Positions 1 to 5,373 of a DNA stretch of 5,859 nt are shown here, in pieces. Source of the stretch: an uncultured Clostridium sp. (GTDB lineage: Bacteria; Bacillota; Clostridia; TANB77; CAG-508); contig CAMMMI010000093.1 of the NCBI GenBank assembly GCA_946497905.1, positions 1 through 5,859 on the forward strand. Direction: 5' to 3'. Every line of letters starts with the position of its first letter. The first letter of the stretch is position 1. The notes below the pieces were generated by a model that was given only the letters and a program-made list of their open reading frames with translations, was not told where the DNA came from and searched no databases. The position numbers and the translations under genes are program-made.

Positions 1-33
1 AAGCCTAAGATAAATGTTAAAAGTTGTCAAATG

Positions 34-747
34 TTAAGGCTTTCCGATTTGTTCTTTTGTAAAAAATTTAATAATCTGTTTATCAATTAAATTAAGTGAT
101 GTACTAGATATTTTTACATTTCTTCTAATAGTATCTTTAAAAATTCTTTGCTTACTAATTGTTGTTATTTGATTAATTAATGCGATACTATCTTTTTTCA
201 TTTTAGCAATTTCACTTTCCATTTTTTCAATATAGTTTTTTTCTTTTTCTATAATGTTTCGAATGTTAATAGGTACATTTTCTATTTTTCCTAATTTATC
301 TAATACTTGTTGTAATTTTTGTCTTTATTTTTCAATTTTATTTTGAAAAATATTATATAGTTCTTTTCCAAGATTTACAGAGGAAGAGTCATACTTTTTA
401 CCATCTTTTCTTGATGTTAATGGAATAACATTTAAAGCTCCATTCCTTGTATTATCATATTTATTTAAAACAATACAATAATGTAATCCACCTAGTTCAT
501 TTCCAATATTAAAACCTAGATTTACTTTAATGACATCTCCACGAGAATACATACCAGATTTTGCAATATTAAATGTTCTTTCTTCATCATGATATACTGC
601 ATAGTCATATATCCAGTAAGCTAGTAGTTCGCTTTTTTTATATTCACTTAATTCTATATGTTTAAGAAATGACAAATCTAATCTTTTTAAAGAATTATCT
701 TTATGTATAATAACACTATTTTTTAATTCAATTTCTTTTTCTTCCAT
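34..747 (-). pseudogene. PemK/MazF-family endoribonuclease toxin, interrupted by an in-frame TAA
   Basis: The minus-strand frame is open from the ATG at 745-747 to the TAA at 34-36, except for one TAA at 325-327 (codon 141 of 238). Seen: residues 67-114 carry the MazF core (RGDVIKVNLGF, GNELGGLHYCIVL, then VIPLTSRK). After the stop, codons 187-202 read SIALINQITTISKQRI, which matches the conserved C-terminal MazF motif (QIRTIDKQRL in B. subtilis MazF). Homologous sequence on both sides in one frame argues for a nonsense mutation (or sequencing error) in one gene rather than two genes. There is an N-terminal extension of about 65 residues and a Lys/Glu-rich, probably coiled-coil insert at about 128-186 that splits the MazF fold and contains the stop. 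The family cleaves RNA. The 140-aa product would lack the last fold elements and is probably inactive. TAA ends other genes here, so recoding is unlikely. No antitoxin ORF is adjacent. Confidence 0.8.
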
Positions 748-759
748 AATATCACCTTT
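748..759 (-). promoter_or_regulatory. Ribosome binding site of the MazF-like gene
   Basis: Read on the minus strand, AAAGGTGAT lies five to six bases before the ATG at 745-747. It matches the anti-SD of low-GC Gram-positives and fixes the start at 747. Confidence 0.7.
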
Positions 760-777
760 ATTTATTTTTATGGAGCA

Positions 778-806
778 ATTATATCAAACATTTGTTTAAT
801 ATGCAA
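778..806 (-). promoter_or_regulatory. Sigma-A-type promoter of the MazF-like gene
   Basis: On the minus strand, -35 TTGCAT (801-806), a 17-bp spacer and -10 TATAAT (778-783) are visible. The -10 is preceded by TGA, giving an extended -10. The predicted start of transcription is near 771, leaving a leader of about 25 nt that ends in the AAAGGTGAT site. An imperfect palindrome (781-802) fills the spacer and touches both boxes, so repressor control is possible. This is called by pattern only. Confidence 0.65.
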
Positions 807-812
807 TAGTTA

Positions 813-840
813 TTGAAAAATATTTATATTGTGATATAAT
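813..840 (+). promoter_or_regulatory. Upstream promoter-like sequence facing the SRP RNA
   Basis: TTGAAA (813-818), a 16-bp spacer and TATAAT (835-840) with an upstream TG (TGATATAAT, extended -10) face rightwards. Transcription would start near 847, about 110 nt upstream of the SRP RNA's own promoter output. No ORF or clear RNA lies in between. It could be a second promoter for the SRP RNA-dnaX unit or a chance match in very AT-rich DNA. Confidence 0.45.
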
Positions 841-923
841 TTATAAAATAGTTTATTTTATTAGACCTAATATAGTGTGATTTGTAATTGTAATAAATTA
901 TTATAAATTTATTTAAATATTAC

Positions 924-952
924 TTGATAAAAGTCAAAAATAATTATATAAT
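924..952 (+). promoter_or_regulatory. Main promoter of the SRP RNA
   Basis: TTGATA (924-929), an exact 17-bp spacer and a perfect TATAAT (947-952) lie directly ahead of the SRP RNA. The predicted start is around 958-960. A near-consensus promoter fits the high constitutive expression expected of this RNA, and readthrough would feed dnaX. Confidence 0.75.
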
Positions 953-970
953 ACAGATGGTAAGAAATTT

Positions 971-1079
971 AATCTTTCTATGGAGAGTAATCCAATAAAG
1001 ACCTATGAACCTTGTCAGGTCCGGAAGGAAGCAGCAATAAGTAGTCATCTTTATGTGGAATACTTTCCATAGAGAGATT
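971..1079 (+). ncRNA. ffs: Bacterial small signal recognition particle RNA (4.5S-like)
   Basis: This is the RNA scaffold of the signal recognition particle. It binds Ffh and docks ribosomes making membrane and secreted proteins to FtsY. Seen: the conserved apical block with CAGGTCC, a GGAA tetraloop (1023-1026, closed by CC/GG) and GGAAGCAGCA. A terminal helix pairs 971-989 with 1061-1079 over 19 continuous base pairs including two G-U pairs. A further helix pairs 995-1000 with 1049-1054. There is no Alu-type domain, so this is the small type found in Clostridia and proteobacteria, not the long scRNA of Bacillus. Mature ends are approximate: the transcript probably starts near 958 and may run to the U tract at 1092-1097. 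Its place directly before dnaX matches the Firmicute order scr-dnaX. Confidence 0.96.
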
Positions 1080-1080
1080 A

Positions 1081-1097
1081 GGTATCTACCATTTTTT
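1081..1097 (+). terminator. Possible weak terminator or attenuator after the SRP RNA
   Basis: TACC at 1087-1090 is followed by A and then six T (1092-1097). TACC can pair with GGTA at 959-962, extending the SRP RNA closing stem, or form a very short local hairpin with GGT at 1081-1083. Either would put a U6 tract just after a structured RNA. The local stem is weak, so partial termination with readthrough into dnaX is more likely than a full stop. Confidence 0.4.
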
Positions 1098-1104
1098 ATA
1101 GTAT

Positions 1105-1119
1105 AAAGGATGTGAAAGT
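1105..1119 (+). promoter_or_regulatory. Ribosome binding site of dnaX
   Basis: AAAGGATGTGA begins at 1105. Its AAAGGA core (1105-1110) lies nine bases before the ATG at 1120, supporting that start, which also gives the conserved family N-terminus MGYTALYRKFRP. Confidence 0.7.
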
Positions 1120-2754
1120 ATGGGGTACACAGCTCTTTATAGAAAATTTAGGCCTTTAAATTTCTCAGAAATGGTAGGGCAAGAACATATAACAAAAACA
1201 TTGAAAAATCAAATAATAGCAAATAGAGTAGGGCATGCATATTTATTCAATGGAGGAAGAGGAACAGGAAAAACATCGGCGGCAAAAATACTTGCAAGGG
1301 CAATAAATTGTTTAAGCCCAAAAGATGGTGAACCATGTAATGAATGTGAAATATGTAAAGGGGCAATTTCAGGTTCATTGACAGATATAGTGGAAATGGA
1401 TGCAGCTTCTAATAACAGTGTAGAAGATATAAGAAGTATAAGAGAAGAAGTGAATTTTTTACCTACAAAAGCGAAATATAGAGTATATATTATAGATGAA
1501 GTACATATGTTATCAACAGGAGCATTTAATGCATTATTAAAAACTCTTGAAGAGCCACCAGAGCATGTAAAATTTATTTTAGCTACAACAGAACCACAAA
1601 AATTACCAGCAACAATTTTATCAAGATGTCAAAGATTCGATTTTAAAAGGATATCAAATGAAGATATTATAAAAAGGTTAGAAATAGTATGTAAAGAGAG
1701 TAATATAGAAATATCTAAAAATGCTTTAAATGTAATTGCCGTTTTGTCAGAGGGGGCAATGAGAGACGCTTTATCAATTTTAGAGAGATGTGTTCAAGAT
1801 GGAGATAACAAAATTGATGAAGATAAAATTAAAGATTTAGTTGGAATTCCTAAAACTATGTATATACATGCTTTAATAGAAGCGGTTGTGGAATTCGATG
1901 TTAATAAGGCTTTAGAAGTAATACAGAATGTTTTAGATGATGGAAAAGATATTATTAATTTCTTGTGGGAGATTATAAAATATACTAAAGATATTTTAGT
2001 ATATAAATCAACTAAAAAGCTAGATTTATATAATGAAGAAGAGTTAAAAGATATAAAAGATTTGTCTGATAAGCTATCAAAAGAAAAATTGGTTAATTTG
2101 ATATATCAATTATCAGAATTAGAAAATGATATAAAATGGTCTACTCAAAAGACTATAATGTTTCAAGCTGGAATAATAAAATTATGTAGTGAACAAGATG
2201 AGGTTACGCAAGATATACAAGAAAGAGTAAATAAAATAGAAAAATATTTAAAGAGCCAAAGTGAAAATAGAAGTTCACCAATTTATAATGTAACTAATAT
2301 AAATAATAATGAGAGCCATATTTCAAATGTAAATACAAATTCTAATATAGCAAAAAGTAGAGACGATAAAAATGAGACTACAACAGTGAAGAATGTGAAA
2401 AAGGAAAATAAAACTTATTCTAATAAAGCAGAAGAATATTGGCCACAAATATTAAAAGATTTAAAAGATAATGGAAAAATAGTGTTATATACAAATTTAA
2501 TTAGTAGTAGAGCTACACAGATTAATGATATGACAGTAGGAATAGAGTTTCCAAATGGTTTAAACTCATTTGGAAAAACAGTAGTTGAAAAACAGGAAAA
2601 TGTAAGAGAATTATCAAATATGATTTCTATTGCATGTGGTAAACAAATGAATATAAAATATATAATAAATGGTCAGACAAAAGTTCAGGCAACAAATGAT
2701 GATAAGATTAGAGATTTAGCCAATAAGTCAGATATACCATTTACAATTAATTAA
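1120..2754 (+). CDS. dnaX: DNA polymerase III subunits gamma and tau (clamp-loader ATPase)
   Basis: This is the ATPase of the replisome clamp loader, which opens the beta sliding clamp and places it on primed DNA. In the tau form it also links the loader to the polymerase. Seen in the 544-aa product: N-terminal LYRKFRP, Walker A GGRGTGKT (45-52), a zinc module C64-x8-C73-x2-C76-x2-C79, Walker B with IIDEVH (124-129), sensor 1 LATTEP (154-159), the SRC motif with arginine finger R169, and sensor 2 GAMRDAL (R215). A collar domain follows to about 375. Then comes a low-complexity Asn/Ser/Lys linker (about 376-435) and a folded C-terminal tau-type domain (about 437-544). The length is normal for Firmicutes. 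It is the first protein gene after the SRP RNA, 50 bp before ybaB. Two A-rich stretches in the linker could support a short gamma product (see findings). Confidence 0.97.
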   Translation: MGYTALYRKFRPLNFSEMVGQEHITKTLKNQIIANRVGHAYLFNGGRGTGKTSAAKILARAINCLSPKDGEPCNECEICKGAISGSLTDIVEMDAASNNSVEDIRSIREEVNFLPTKAKYRVYIIDEVHMLSTGAFNALLKTLEEPPEHVKFILATTEPQKLPATILSRCQRFDFKRISNEDIIKRLEIVCKESNIEISKNALNVIAVLSEGAMRDALSILERCVQDGDNKIDEDKIKDLVGIPKTMYIHALIEAVVEFDVNKALEVIQNVLDDGKDIINFLWEIIKYTKDILVYKSTKKLDLYNEEELKDIKDLSDKLSKEKLVNLIYQLSELENDIKWSTQKTIMFQAGIIKLCSEQDEVTQDIQERVNKIEKYLKSQSENRSSPIYNVTNINNNESHISNVNTNSNIAKSRDDKNETTTVKNVKKENKTYSNKAEEYWPQILKDLKDNGKIVLYTNLISSRATQINDMTVGIEFPNGLNSFGKTVVEKQENVRELSNMISIACGKQMNIKYIINGQTKVQATNDDKIRDLANKSDIPFTIN

Positions 2755-2804
2755 ATAAAAATCTGAATGTAAATAAATAATTTAAATATGAAAGGAGAAT
2801 TTAT

Positions 2805-3149
2805 ATGTCAAAAAGAGGAGGTTTCCCAGGCGGAATGGGAGGATTTGGAGGAATGAACTTAAACAATTTAATGAAACAAGCGAAAAAAATGCAAGAAGAT
2901 GTTCAAAAATCGCAAGAAGAATTAGCAACAAAAGAATTTGAAGCAACAGCAGGTGGAGGAGCTATACAAGTAAAAGTATCAGGAGATAAACAAATAAAAG
3001 AAATAAAAATAAAACCAGAAGCGGTAGACCCAGAAGATGTTGAAATGTTAGAAGATTTAATTTTAACATGTGTAAACGAAGCTTTAAGAAAAGTAGACTC
3101 AGCTCAAGCAGACCAATTAGGAAAATTCAATATACCAGGCCTTATGTAG
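2805..3149 (+). CDS. ybaB: YbaB/EbfC family nucleoid-associated DNA-binding protein
   Basis: The 114-aa product is a full-length member of the YbaB/EbfC family, small dimeric DNA-binding proteins of the nucleoid, almost always encoded between dnaX and recR. Seen: a Gly/Met/Phe-rich N-terminus (residues 5-17) often found in Firmicute members, then NLNNLMKQAKKMQEDVQKSQEELA, the typical first helix. Next are the strand region AGGGAIQVKVSGDKQIKEIKI and the PEDVEMLEDLILTCVNEAL helix, ending with IPGLM. AAAGGAG (2791-2797) lies seven bases before the ATG, confirming the start. It follows dnaX by 50 bp and precedes recR by 19 bp, so the three are probably co-transcribed. A role alongside RecR in repair is suggested by this linkage in general, not shown here. 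Confidence 0.96.
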   Translation: MSKRGGFPGGMGGFGGMNLNNLMKQAKKMQEDVQKSQEELATKEFEATAGGGAIQVKVSGDKQIKEIKIKPEAVDPEDVEMLEDLILTCVNEALRKVDSAQADQLGKFNIPGLM

Positions 3150-3168
3150 AAAAAAATGGAGGAAAAAA

Positions 3169-3768
3169 ATGTCATTATATTCACCATCAATAGAAAAATT
3201 AATTGAAAGTTTTGAAAGATTACCAAGTATTGGACATAAAACTGCAGCAAGACTGGCTTTTTATATATTAAACAGTTCTGATGAGGTAATAAATGAGTTT
3301 GTATCTTCAATTTTAAATGCTAAGAAAAATTTAAAATATTGTAGTAAATGTTATAATATTTCTGATACAGACCCATGTTCAATATGTGCCGATCCTAAAA
3401 GAGATGTAACTTCTATATGTGTAGTGGAAGATGTAAGGGATATTATAGCAATGGAAAAAACACATGAATTTAAAGGTGTGTATCATGTATTGCATGGTTC
3501 AATATCTCCTATGAATGGAATAGGACCAAATGATATAAAGATAAAAGAGTTATTAGCTAGATTAATGGATGGTAATGTAAAAGAAGTTATTTTAGCTACT
3601 AATCCAAGAGTAGAAGGAGAAGCAACAGCAATATATATATCAAAATTAATAAAGCCTTTAGGAATAAAAGTAACTAGAATTGCACATGGTATTCCTGTTG
3701 GAGGAGATTTGGAATATACAGATGAAATTACATTAACAAAGGCTTTAGAGGGAAGAAGAGAATTATAA
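3169..3768 (+). CDS. recR: Recombination mediator protein RecR
   Basis: RecR works with RecO (and RecF) to load RecA on SSB-coated single-stranded DNA during gap and break repair. The 199-aa product has the standard length and all family parts. There is a helix-hairpin-helix with LPSIGHKTAARLA (18-30) and a four-cysteine zinc finger (C58, C61, C70, C73). The Toprim domain includes ICVVEDVRDI (E87) and ATNPRVEGEATA (E149). The conserved C-terminus is RIAHGIPVGGDLEYTDEITL with a final ALEGRREL. GGAGG (3158-3162) sits six bases before the ATG and the gap from ybaB is only 19 bp, so it is translated from the dnaX-ybaB-recR message. No terminator hairpin is visible after it. Confidence 0.98.
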   Translation: MSLYSPSIEKLIESFERLPSIGHKTAARLAFYILNSSDEVINEFVSSILNAKKNLKYCSKCYNISDTDPCSICADPKRDVTSICVVEDVRDIIAMEKTHEFKGVYHVLHGSISPMNGIGPNDIKIKELLARLMDGNVKEVILATNPRVEGEATAIYISKLIKPLGIKVTRIAHGIPVGGDLEYTDEITLTKALEGRREL

Positions 3769-3772
3769 AATG

Positions 3773-3801
3773 TTGAATTATGTAAATTTATATGATATAA
3801 T
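3773..3801 (+). promoter_or_regulatory. Promoter of the 99-aa MraZ/AbrB-like gene
   Basis: TTGAAT (3773-3778), a 17-bp spacer and TATAAT (3796-3801) preceded by TGA (extended -10) start five bases after the recR stop. The predicted start of transcription is near 3808. The following gene can therefore be expressed independently of the dnaX operon, although readthrough from recR is also possible. Confidence 0.65.
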
Positions 3802-3830
3802 TTGTATATAAAAAGTAGGAGGTAGAAAAA

Positions 3831-4130
3831 ATGGGAGAAGTGCAACGGGTGAGTATTTCAAAAGAAATACTTGCAGAACTGGAAGGGACAGAATATAAAA
3901 CTAAAATAATGTCACAACCGATTATTTTAGTTTGGGGATCAGATGGTGATGTTTGGATATTACCAAACACAGAAGATCTCTATAATCTAAAGTTTATATC
4001 CAGAAAAAGACTGGATATTTCGAAGTCTGGAAGCGCAAGGCTTCTAATTCCCAAAAATATAACTTCTAATCCAAGTGGATTAGTTTCTTACTTGGAAAAT
4101 GGAGTTATAAAAATACGGCGAGGTCTTTAA
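3831..4130 (+). CDS. Small protein with MraZ/AbrB-like (SpoVT-AbrB fold) signature, function unknown
   Basis: I do not recognise a named ortholog. In the 99-aa product, DISKSGSARLLIPKN (62-76) resembles the swapped-hairpin signature of AbrB and MraZ proteins (MraZ pattern: D-x-x-GR-hydrophobic-x-IP). The segment before it, ILVWGSDGDVWILPNTEDLYNL (32-53), resembles the strand and 'DGCLxLYP..EW' part of a MraZ repeat. It looks like a single MraZ-like half, which suggests a dimeric DNA-binding regulator; this is inference. No signal peptide, membrane segment or cysteine is seen. AGGAGG (3817-3822) lies eight bases before the ATG, an excellent site, and a consensus-like promoter lies upstream, so the gene is very likely real. 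It occupies the position of yaaL/bofA in B. subtilis but resembles neither. Its last codons form the 5' arm of a terminator hairpin. Confidence 0.75.
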   Translation: MGEVQRVSISKEILAELEGTEYKTKIMSQPIILVWGSDGDVWILPNTEDLYNLKFISRKRLDISKSGSARLLIPKNITSNPSGLVSYLENGVIKIRRGL

Positions 4131-4142
4131 CCTTGCCGTATT
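4112..4142. terminator. Bidirectional terminator hairpin between convergent genes
   Basis: Arms 4112-4123 and 4131-4142 pair over 12 bp (core ACGGC/GCCGT, one G-U) with a 7-nt loop. Read leftwards the stem runs into five T in a row (4113-4109), a good intrinsic terminator for the minus-strand glycosyltransferase. Read rightwards it is followed by AAACTTTT, a poorer U tract but probably usable. The hairpin lies within the 3' ends of both genes: the plus-strand stop codon is in its loop and the minus-strand stop codon overlaps its end. Confidence 0.8.
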
Positions 4143-5265
4143 AAACTTTTAATAATATTTCGCAAATGTCTCGTGTAGAGTTAATATTTGCTAAAAGTTT
4201 GGTATTTTTTTTCATATTTGCTAGGATATCACTGTTAGAAAATAAAGATTCTAATACTTGTGATATATCATCAGATTTTTTAATCCATAAGCCTATTCCT
4301 TTACTTTCTAAAAATTCAGCATTTTCTTCTTCTTGACCAGGAATAGGATTAATAATTACAATAGGAAGATTACAAGCTAAACTTTCAGTTATGGTCATCC
4401 CGCCAGGTTTTGTTACAACTAAATCTGATATATTCATCAATTCGGGAACTTTATCAGTAAAAGGTAATACTTTAACTCTTTCATTAGCATTATATTTTTC
4501 AACAATTGCTTCAAAAGCTAATTTCATCTTTGGATTTTTACCTGCTATAGCAATTATTTGCATATTTTTACAATATTGGACAAAATTTTCAAAAATATTA
4601 AATGTTCTAGTTTTACCAAGTCCAAATTCGCCACCACCAAAAAATAAAATATTTAGTTTATTATCTTTTAAAGAAAAATCATTTAAAATGTCAATTCTAT
4701 TATATTTTTTTAGAAACCTACTAGATAAAGGTATTCCAGTAGCAAATACTTTAGAAGCAGGTATTTCTTTACTTATTAAATATTGTTTCATTTTATCATG
4801 TGCAACGAAATAAAAGTCTGTAAAGTCTTTTCCTACAAGCCATTGATCATGTGGGGCAAAATCTGTCATAATTGTTGCAATTTTAGCATTTATTTTTCCT
4901 TTTCTTTTTAAATAACTGCACATTTGGCTTCCAAAAGGATGTGTAGAAATAATTAAATCTGGTTGTTCTTCTCTTAATAATTTAAGTAATTTTATTGCTA
5001 AAATTTTATTAGATCTACTTGATATATGAGCTAAAGGACCTTTTTGCGAATCTGAATATATTTTTCCCCAAGCCCAAGGAACTTTTTTTGCCATTTCACG
5101 ATATGCAGCAGTTGTAACTTTTTCAATAGTCTTATTTACATATTTCATGCAATCTATCATTTTAACATCGTGATTAGTATAATTGTTTAAAATATATTCA
5201 TTAATAGATTTTGCAGCATTTAAATGTCCTCCTCCATATGAAGCATAAAAAATTAAAATTTTCAT
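4141..5265 (-). CDS. GT28/MGDG-synthase-type glycolipid glycosyltransferase (UgtP-like)
   Basis: It probably transfers a sugar from a UDP-sugar to diacylglycerol at the inner membrane surface, making glycolipids or a lipoteichoic acid anchor. Seen in the 374-aa product: N-terminal YASYGGGHLNAA (8-18), the first motif of the MGDG synthase domain, then DLIISTHPFGS (103-113) and TDFAPHDQW (134-142). A GT28-type C-terminal domain follows with LFFGGGEFGLGK (208-218), TKPGGMTITES (285-295) and NPIPGQEEENA (306-316), typical nucleotide-sugar contacts of UgtP and plant MGD. No signal peptide is seen, so it is a peripheral enzyme. An ATG at 5281-5283 would add six residues but has no RBS. The ATG at 5263-5265 gives the family-like start MKILIFYAS and has GGGGG 11 bases upstream, so I prefer it. 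MurG is less likely because the MGDG-type N-domain is clear. Substrate specificity cannot be read from the sequence. Confidence 0.93.
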   Translation of the reverse strand: MKILIFYASYGGGHLNAAKSINEYILNNYTNHDVKMIDCMKYVNKTIEKVTTAAYREMAKKVPWAWGKIYSDSQKGPLAHISSRSNKILAIKLLKLLREEQPDLIISTHPFGSQMCSYLKRKGKINAKIATIMTDFAPHDQWLVGKDFTDFYFVAHDKMKQYLISKEIPASKVFATGIPLSSRFLKKYNRIDILNDFSLKDNKLNILFFGGGEFGLGKTRTFNIFENFVQYCKNMQIIAIAGKNPKMKLAFEAIVEKYNANERVKVLPFTDKVPELMNISDLVVTKPGGMTITESLACNLPIVIINPIPGQEEENAEFLESKGIGLWIKKSDDISQVLESLFSNSDILANMKKNTKLLANINSTRDICEILLKV

Positions 5266-5285
5266 AATATAAAAAACCCCCATTT

Positions 5286-5317
5286 AAGCAATATAATTAC
5301 TAATAAAAATATTGCTT
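5286..5317 (-). repeat. Inverted repeat in the glycosyltransferase leader
   Basis: A perfect 9-bp inverted repeat (AAGCAATAT / ATATTGCTT) with a 14-nt spacer lies between the predicted transcription start (about 5332) and the ribosome binding site of the minus-strand glycosyltransferase. It could be an RNA hairpin in the leader or a protein-binding site. It lacks a run of T after it in either direction, so it is not a good terminator. Confidence 0.45.
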
Positions 5318-5338
5318 TTGTAAATGTTTTACTTTAAT

Positions 5339-5367
5339 ATTCTAACATAAAAAATATAAATTTTCAA
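5339..5367 (-). promoter_or_regulatory. Promoter of the glycosyltransferase gene
   Basis: On the minus strand, TTGAAA (5362-5367), a 17-bp spacer and TAGAAT (5339-5344) preceded by TGT (extended -10) are visible. The predicted start near 5332 gives a leader of about 67 nt containing the inverted repeat at 5286-5317. This is a pattern match only. Confidence 0.55.
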
Positions 5368-5373
5368 AAAATG

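Noticed and set aside
34..222. A separate 62-aa minus-strand gene starting at the ATG at 220-222
   Set aside because: It is in the same frame as the MazF-like ORF, its start lacks a good RBS, and its content (QITTISKQRI) is the missing C-terminal MazF motif, so it is the tail of the interrupted gene.
325..327. TAA read as an amino acid (alternative genetic code)
   Set aside because: dnaX, recR, the 99-aa gene and the glycosyltransferase all end naturally at TAA with family-typical lengths, so TAA is a normal stop here.
1079..1107. A dnaX-specific promoter using TATAAA at 1102-1107
   Set aside because: No acceptable -35 lies 16-18 bp upstream and the -10 would overlap the ribosome binding site.
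3104..3310. Minus-strand ORF of 68 aa opposite ybaB/recR
   Set aside because: It lies antisense to two well-supported genes and its translation has no recognisable features.
3483..3970. Two minus-strand ORFs (3483-3845 and 3788-3970) opposite recR and the 99-aa gene
   Set aside because: They are antisense to genes with clear motifs or strong RBSs and have no RBS or family features of their own.
4391..4813. Plus-strand ORF of 140 aa inside the glycosyltransferase
   Set aside because: It is antisense to conserved GT28 motifs, and its translation looks like reverse-complement low-complexity sequence.
5286..5319. Intrinsic terminator from the inverted repeat at 5286-5317
   Set aside because: The stem is AT-rich with a 14-nt loop and only four T follow on the plus strand. 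No plus-strand gene ends here, and it lies in the leader of a minus-strand gene.
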